Below, in pieces: positions 60,302 through 64,000 of a DNA stretch of 64,000 nucleotides (within the stretch, counting starts at the first letter, position 1; each line of letters starts with the position of its first letter). Source of the stretch: Oceanospirillum sp048264105 (GTDB lineage Bacteria; Pseudomonadota; Gammaproteobacteria; Pseudomonadales; Halomonadaceae); contig JBLXDJ010000004.1 in the NCBI GenBank assembly GCA_048264105.1, positions 1 to 64,000 on the forward strand, read 5' to 3'. The notes under the pieces are model-generated. The model was not told the DNA's origin and did not search any database. It saw only the letters and a program-made list of their open reading frames with translations. The position numbers and the translations under genes are program-made.

Positions 60302-60950
60302 TCACAATCGTCGGCACCGGCCCCCAGGGATCAAAAATGGCTTCATCGGAGCGTTTGACCCAGGCGGTTTTCATGCCGTGGTTGAGTGCGCCCAGCACAT
60401 CAAAGGGGTTGCCGGAGATCAGCCAGGCGTTGGCTGCAGAAACGTCAGCGGTATCCAGCAGGTGCTGATAAACATCCGGGTTAGGTTTAAAGGTTTGCAG
60501 CGCTTCAACACTGATCACACCCTCAAAGTAATCCCGAATTCCTGCATGCTGCAGCAGACCTACCACCGCTGCTGCACTGCCATTGGAAAAGGCGTAGCAG
60601 GGCAGTCCTGCGGCCTTGGCGGCTTCCAGTCCCGCTAAGGCATCGGGGAAGGCGGGCAGAGTTTTATAAACCGCCATCAGTTTATTGCGAATATCTTCCT
60701 CAAGGGGCTGCTTTAGTGCCAGGCAGGCATAGTCCAGCGCATTGCGGGTGCAGACCGAGAAGTCGACATAATCCCGCATCAACCCCCGCCGGAAGGAGTA
60801 TTCCAGCTGTTTTTCCCGCCAGAGCTTTGAGAAAGCGGGGGCGGTATCGCCCATCACCTGCTGCAGGGCATCGAGCACCCCCTGAGTGTCGATCAGGGTG
60901 CCATACACATCAAAAGCCAAAACTGTTTTGTCTGCGGTTTTATCTGACAT
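60261..60950 (-). CDS. (S)-2-haloacid dehalogenase-type HAD hydrolase
   Basis: A 229-residue HAD-superfamily protein of the haloacid dehalogenase type II group. Motif I FDVYGTLID (nucleophile Asp about 14), motif II AFSNGS (about 121), motif III Lys in FKPNPDVYQ and motif IV SGNPFDVLGA. The Arg/Asn/Trp-type substrate residues are partly visible (SFRRGLMRDYVDF). It would hydrolyse L-2-haloacids such as chloroacetate or chloropropionate to hydroxy acids, which fits the hydroxy-acid dehydrogenases elsewhere in the window; the natural substrate may differ. GAGG precedes the ATG. Confidence 0.88.
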   Translation of the reverse strand: MSDKTADKTVLAFDVYGTLIDTQGVLDALQQVMGDTAPAFSKLWREKQLEYSFRRGLMRDYVDFSVCTRNALDYACLALKQPLEEDIRNKLMAVYKTLPAFPDALAGLEAAKAAGLPCYAFSNGSAAAVVGLLQHAGIRDYFEGVISVEALQTFKPNPDVYQHLLDTADVSAANAWLISGNPFDVLGALNHGMKTAWVKRSDEAIFDPWGPVPTIVINSLEQLTSQVRR

Positions 60951-61101
60951 GCTTGCCTCTTATGGAATTGAGTTATTTCACGTTGAGTTTCAACAGCCTA
61001 GCACAGTGTTCGCAGGATATTCAGGTTCAGATCCCACCGGATTCGCCGTATCATAGCCGGTAAATTTCCCCGAACCCTGACGCACCGGAACACACGATAT
61101 T

Positions 61102-61359
61102 ATGATGCCAGAGCTTAACTTTGATCAGGAAGACCTGCTGAAACTAGCGCAGATGAAGATGCCATTCGGTAAATATCAGGGGCGTCTGCTGGCAGACCTG
61201 CCGGAGCCTTATCTGCTCTGGTTCAGCAAACAGGGCTTTCCGAAAGGAGAGTTAGGGAAGTTGCTGGCGCTGATGCTGGAACTGCATATCCATGGTCTGG
61301 ACCGGCTTTTAGATCCGCTGAAACCGACCCGTAAAACGCAATACCGGTTCGACGACTGA
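61102..61359 (+). CDS. DUF3820 family protein
   Basis: An 85-residue protein with the DUF3820 pattern KMPFGKYQGRLLADLPEPYLLWF followed by KGELGKLLALMLELHIHGLDRLL. The family is widespread in gammaproteobacteria; its fold resembles the small putative quorum-sensing-regulated or exonuclease-associated domains, but no function is proven. Two ATGs lie next to each other (61102, 61105). Confidence 0.88.
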   Translation: MMPELNFDQEDLLKLAQMKMPFGKYQGRLLADLPEPYLLWFSKQGFPKGELGKLLALMLELHIHGLDRLLDPLKPTRKTQYRFDD

Positions 61360-61407
61360 TCCACCGGTCCGACCTGCTCGTAAGATGCATAAGCCACGGA
61401 GATGCTT

Positions 61408-62052
61408 ATGCGCTATTACTCGTTACTGCCCCTTTCTGCCATTATCGCTTTCAGCCTGCTGACGGTGCTGGTCAGCTTCGGCTGGATTCCCCCCGGTGAA
61501 GAGATTCTGGTTCAGCTGAAAGAGGCGATGTCTGATAGTCGCAGCTGGTTGTTGCTGCTGATTATTCTGGCGGAATCGATTATCTATGTCGGTTTTTACT
61601 TTCCCGGCCAGTTTTTTGCCGTGGTGATTGTCGTACTCTCTGATCCCGATTTTGCCGATATGCTCTGGCTGACCCTGATGATGGTGTCAGCGGCCACCAT
61701 GGGTTCCTGTATCAACTATGGATTGGGTCGGGCATGGGGTGATCCGACCCGCAGTGGCCATCATGATTTCTCTCTGCGAAACCTTCTGCTGGCGATGTTA
61801 CACACCAATGCGCTGGCCTTTTATATGTTTGCCCAGGGGGCAAACCGCCATCCGTTTAAAGTGGTCTGGCTTTCCGGCCTGATCAACCTGCCTTACTACC
61901 TGCTGCTGATCGCCGGTACAGCTCTGCTGAGTGAAGAGGTGATGTATGTCGCTGAAACGCCAGAGGTGCTTGCGATCTTCCTGACGGTCTGGTTCCTGAT
62001 CGCCCTGTGGCTGGATATCCGCAAGCGGGCGATACCCAAAGCGGAGCTGTAA
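61408..62052 (+). CDS. DedA-like membrane protein
   Basis: A 214-residue membrane protein with five or six predicted helices. The central ESIIYVGFYFPGQFFAVVIVVLS and MGSCINYGLGRAWGD segments resemble the VTT/DedA domain (the E...PG motif and the GxxxxYxxGR element). DedA proteins are undecaprenyl-phosphate or phospholipid flippases needed for envelope homeostasis; the match here is distant, so the specific role is uncertain. GGAG is 6 bases before ATG 61408; ATG 61402 overlaps it and is unlikely. Confidence 0.75.
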   Translation: MRYYSLLPLSAIIAFSLLTVLVSFGWIPPGEEILVQLKEAMSDSRSWLLLLIILAESIIYVGFYFPGQFFAVVIVVLSDPDFADMLWLTLMMVSAATMGSCINYGLGRAWGDPTRSGHHDFSLRNLLLAMLHTNALAFYMFAQGANRHPFKVVWLSGLINLPYYLLLIAGTALLSEEVMYVAETPEVLAIFLTVWFLIALWLDIRKRAIPKAEL

Positions 62053-62206
62053 ATCAGGCTATTTAGGTAGCCTATCCAATAATGTCGAAATATACTCAAT
62101 CTCTGAAAGGGCGGGTTCGGTTAGGTTTGCCTGCCATTATGCTGAACTCAGCAATCAGAAGGGATTATCTGGCTGTTTAGTGCTAACGCTTAGATTGATA
62201 ATTCCT

Positions 62207-64000
62207 ATGACCGAAAGACACTCTTCTGTATCTCTGATCGACTATCTGGATAGTAAAATACGATACGAGCTTATTCAGCGTTTTGTCTGGCTCTACGTCT
62301 TGGTCATGAGTATTCCCTACAGTTTGATGCTGTACCGGAATCTGGTTGTCGATTTCAATCTCTTTACTCCTGCTGTCCTCACCTTCGCTTATCTTATTGT
62401 GATCTTAGCCGCCTGCAGGGTTATTCCTGTCAGCCTTAAAGCCCTTGTTCGTATCGTTGGAATCAGTATCTGGGCTATGGGAGCGGTCATTGCTGTCCGT
62501 AATGCCAATATGGCGTTTACATTGGTCTTTGCTGTTTTAGGTGCGCTGCTTTTTAGCATGACGATGTCTAAAACCAGAGCGATTTATCTGGTTGCGTTGA
62601 TGCCTCAAAGTGCTGTTTTGCTGGATATGCTTTACTTCAAAGCTGATTTGGCAATTTTTGTCATTGCAACAGCGGTCTCTTTTAGCGGTTTGGTCGTGGC
62701 GTATCTGATCGGTGCTGTTGTTGATTTGCTGAGCAGCAACAGCATTGCGCTTAAAGATACTCTGCAGCAAAGAGATGCACTGAACCAGAAGCTTGAAGGC
62801 ATACTGGAACAGCAGAAAAATATGTTTGCGGTGATAGGGCATGAACTCAGAACGCCACTGGCATCCATCGAAATGGTTACACGGGATAGCAGGATGCCGG
62901 ATGCTGAGAAAATCCCCCTTATTGCAGACATCTCCGGAAGCTTGCTGTTGGTTCTGGAAGATCTCAGAACGGTTATTTCACCGGAGCATAAAAGATCGAT
63001 AGAGAAGGTTTCCGGCAACCCGGTCGCTGTGATCGATCAGGCCGTTGCACCCTTGTCACTTTTGCTGGAAAAGTACGACAAGCAGTTACACCTCAATCTG
63101 GATGAGCAGTGCTCAACTTCTTGCTGCTTTAAAGTTCAGGCATTACGCCAGTTAACCACTAACCTGACCAAGAATTCAGCAATACATTCTGCCGGGCAGA
63201 ATATCTGGATCTCACTGCAGCTGACAGAATCGGACGGCGACAACCTGGGTATGGTTCTGACGGTAGAAGATGATGGGCGCGGGATTCCTGAGGATCAGGT
63301 TGCTGATTTGTTTGGTGCCTTTAAGCAAGGGGATACGGATCAGGATGGTAGTGGACTAGGCTTGTTTATTGCCAAAGGCTTAGCTGAAGAGCTGGAAGGC
63401 GATCTCAGTTATCAGCCCAGTCAATATGGCGGAGCCTGCTTCAGGCTGAGCTTCAAAATTCAGACCTTACAGCCAGAGCATTCAGAGTTTGATCTGACTG
63501 ATCCTCAGATATTGAGGGACAAGCGGATTCTTTTTGCTGAAGATAACGCGATGTTAAGGTCGTTGACGGAGAACATTCTGACGGATGCAGGCGCTTCGGT
63601 TGTAGCCTGTGCTGATGGCCAGCAAGCACTGGAGTCCTATCAGGAGGGTGACTTTGATCTGATTCTGACCGATATCTTTATGCCTGAGATAGATGGTTGT
63701 GAACTCACCAGGCGATTGCGGGCAGAGGGGTGCCAGTTGCCCATTATTGGCATCTCTGCCGCAGTGATCGGGGAAGGAACCGATAAACTGATCACCGCAG
63801 GTGCTGACGGGGTTATTATGAAACCGATCAGTTTAAAGGCTCTGGTTTTATCTCTTGCGGGTAAGTCCACGCAATCAGAGAAAAGGGATGAAACCGCCAG
63901 CACTGATACTCCCCCTTCTTTTATGCAGACCGGTGAGGTTCTTTCTTATGGTGAGCGCTCTCATGAGGCGCTTGCTGATCTGCCTCTGACGGACTTAGAT
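62207..64000 (+). CDS. Hybrid sensor histidine kinase/response regulator (3' end cut)
   Basis: At least 598 codons, open at the right window edge. An N-terminal membrane domain with about six helices (residues 27-190) has no evident periplasmic loop, so sensing is within the membrane. A short coiled coil leads to the kinase: His212 in GHELRTPLASIEM, N box NLTKNSAIHSA, G1 EDDGRGIP and G2 GSGLGLFIAKGLAEEL. A receiver domain follows (about 440-555) with AEDNAMLRS, Asp about 488 in LTDIFMPEIDG and MKPIS. A further C-terminal module, such as an Hpt domain, may lie beyond the edge. ATG 62207 has no strong ribosome site. Confidence 0.9.
   Translation, partial: MTERHSSVSLIDYLDSKIRYELIQRFVWLYVLVMSIPYSLMLYRNLVVDFNLFTPAVLTFAYLIVILAACRVIPVSLKALVRIVGISIWAMGAVIAVRNANMAFTLVFAVLGALLFSMTMSKTRAIYLVALMPQSAVLLDMLYFKADLAIFVIATAVSFSGLVVAYLIGAVVDLLSSNSIALKDTLQQRDALNQKLEGILEQQKNMFAVIGHELRTPLASIEMVTRDSRMPDAEKIPLIADISGSLLLVLEDLRTVISPEHKRSIEKVSGNPVAVIDQAVAPLSLLLEKYDKQLHLNLDEQCSTSCCFKVQALRQLTTNLTKNSAIHSAGQNIWISLQLTESDGDNLGMVLTVEDDGRGIPEDQVADLFGAFKQGDTDQDGSGLGLFIAKGLAEELEGDLSYQPSQYGGACFRLSFKIQTLQPEHSEFDLTDPQILRDKRILFAEDNAMLRSLTENILTDAGASVVACADGQQALESYQEGDFDLILTDIFMPEIDGCELTRRLRAEGCQLPIIGISAAVIGEGTDKLITAGADGVIMKPISLKALVLSLAGKSTQSEKRDETASTDTPPSFMQTGEVLSYGERSHEALADLPLTDLD

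Noticed and set aside
1..64000. Mobile elements, prophage, CRISPR arrays, rRNA or tRNA genes
   Set aside because: I looked for transposase or integrase motifs, regularly spaced repeats and cloverleaf or rRNA signatures and found none; the region looks like stable core chromosome.

Overview
The window is typical chromosomal DNA of a marine-type gammaproteobacterium. I place it in the Oceanospirillaceae/Oceanospirillales area (relatives of Marinobacterium, Amphritea, Neptunomonas) from gene content, moderate GC and protein style; this is an inference. Genes are dense and there is no rRNA, tRNA, CRISPR array, prophage, integrase or insertion sequence that I can see. The left edge cuts an etfA gene and the right edge cuts a hybrid sensor kinase.

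Region by region. 1-3.0 kb: etfA end, rsgA, xthA and a small basic protein. 3.3-8.6 kb: a minus-strand iron-uptake-type operon (imelysin lipoprotein, di-haem DUF1111 protein, second imelysin, Tat-exported DUF1513 protein) with a candidate Fur box in front. 8.7-15.5 kb: FMN-binding GltB-like protein, RhlB helicase, TIGR02647 protein, periplasmic solute-binding protein, DinG helicase. 15.5-19.3 kb: a candidate structured small RNA, then the D-alanine catabolic set dadA-ridA-dadX. 19.4-25.9 kb: periplasmic ATP ligase LigE, then the cytochrome bd operon cydP-cydA-cydB-cydX-ybgE facing a divergent sigma-54 activator. 25.9-30.2 kb: two micro membrane proteins, an MFS exporter, a Na/Pi cotransporter with a coiled-coil partner. 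30.7-37.5 kb: GAF-PAS-GGDEF-EAL protein, thiBPQ thiamine importer and a divergent thiamine-kinase-like gene. 37.8-43.6 kb: BCCT transporter, cNMP/CBS/DUF294 protein with a DnaQ-type exonuclease, FMN 2-hydroxy-acid (L-lactate type) dehydrogenase. 43.8-51.1 kb: GGDEF-EAL protein, a coupled LysR-LuxR regulator pair, FAD D-lactate/glycolate-type dehydrogenase and an orphan TRAP binding protein. 51.5-55.1 kb: GNAT enzyme, then a CpxP-like protein divergent from a CpxRA-like two-component system. 55.2-64 kb: RhtB exporter, mqo, MerR regulator and amidase, haloacid dehalogenase, DUF3820, DedA and a hybrid histidine kinase.

The genes suggest a respiring, organic-acid-using aerobe with a high-affinity oxidase: lactate/2-hydroxy-acid dehydrogenases, malate:quinone oxidoreductase and D-alanine dehydrogenase feed the quinone pool, and cytochrome bd is one exit. 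The most interesting signal is the apparent sigma-54 control of the bd oxidase: a GG-N10-GC promoter before cydP, two GTCA-N4-TGAC dyads 29 bp apart upstream of it, and a dedicated cysteine-bearing PAS enhancer-binding protein transcribed divergently. Other points are a probable unassigned ~155-nt RNA, two tandem 31-32 residue membrane proteins missed by size cut-offs, an exact CpxR box, a palindrome cluster against the amidase start, and short tandem duplications sitting at the stop codons of several neighbouring genes.
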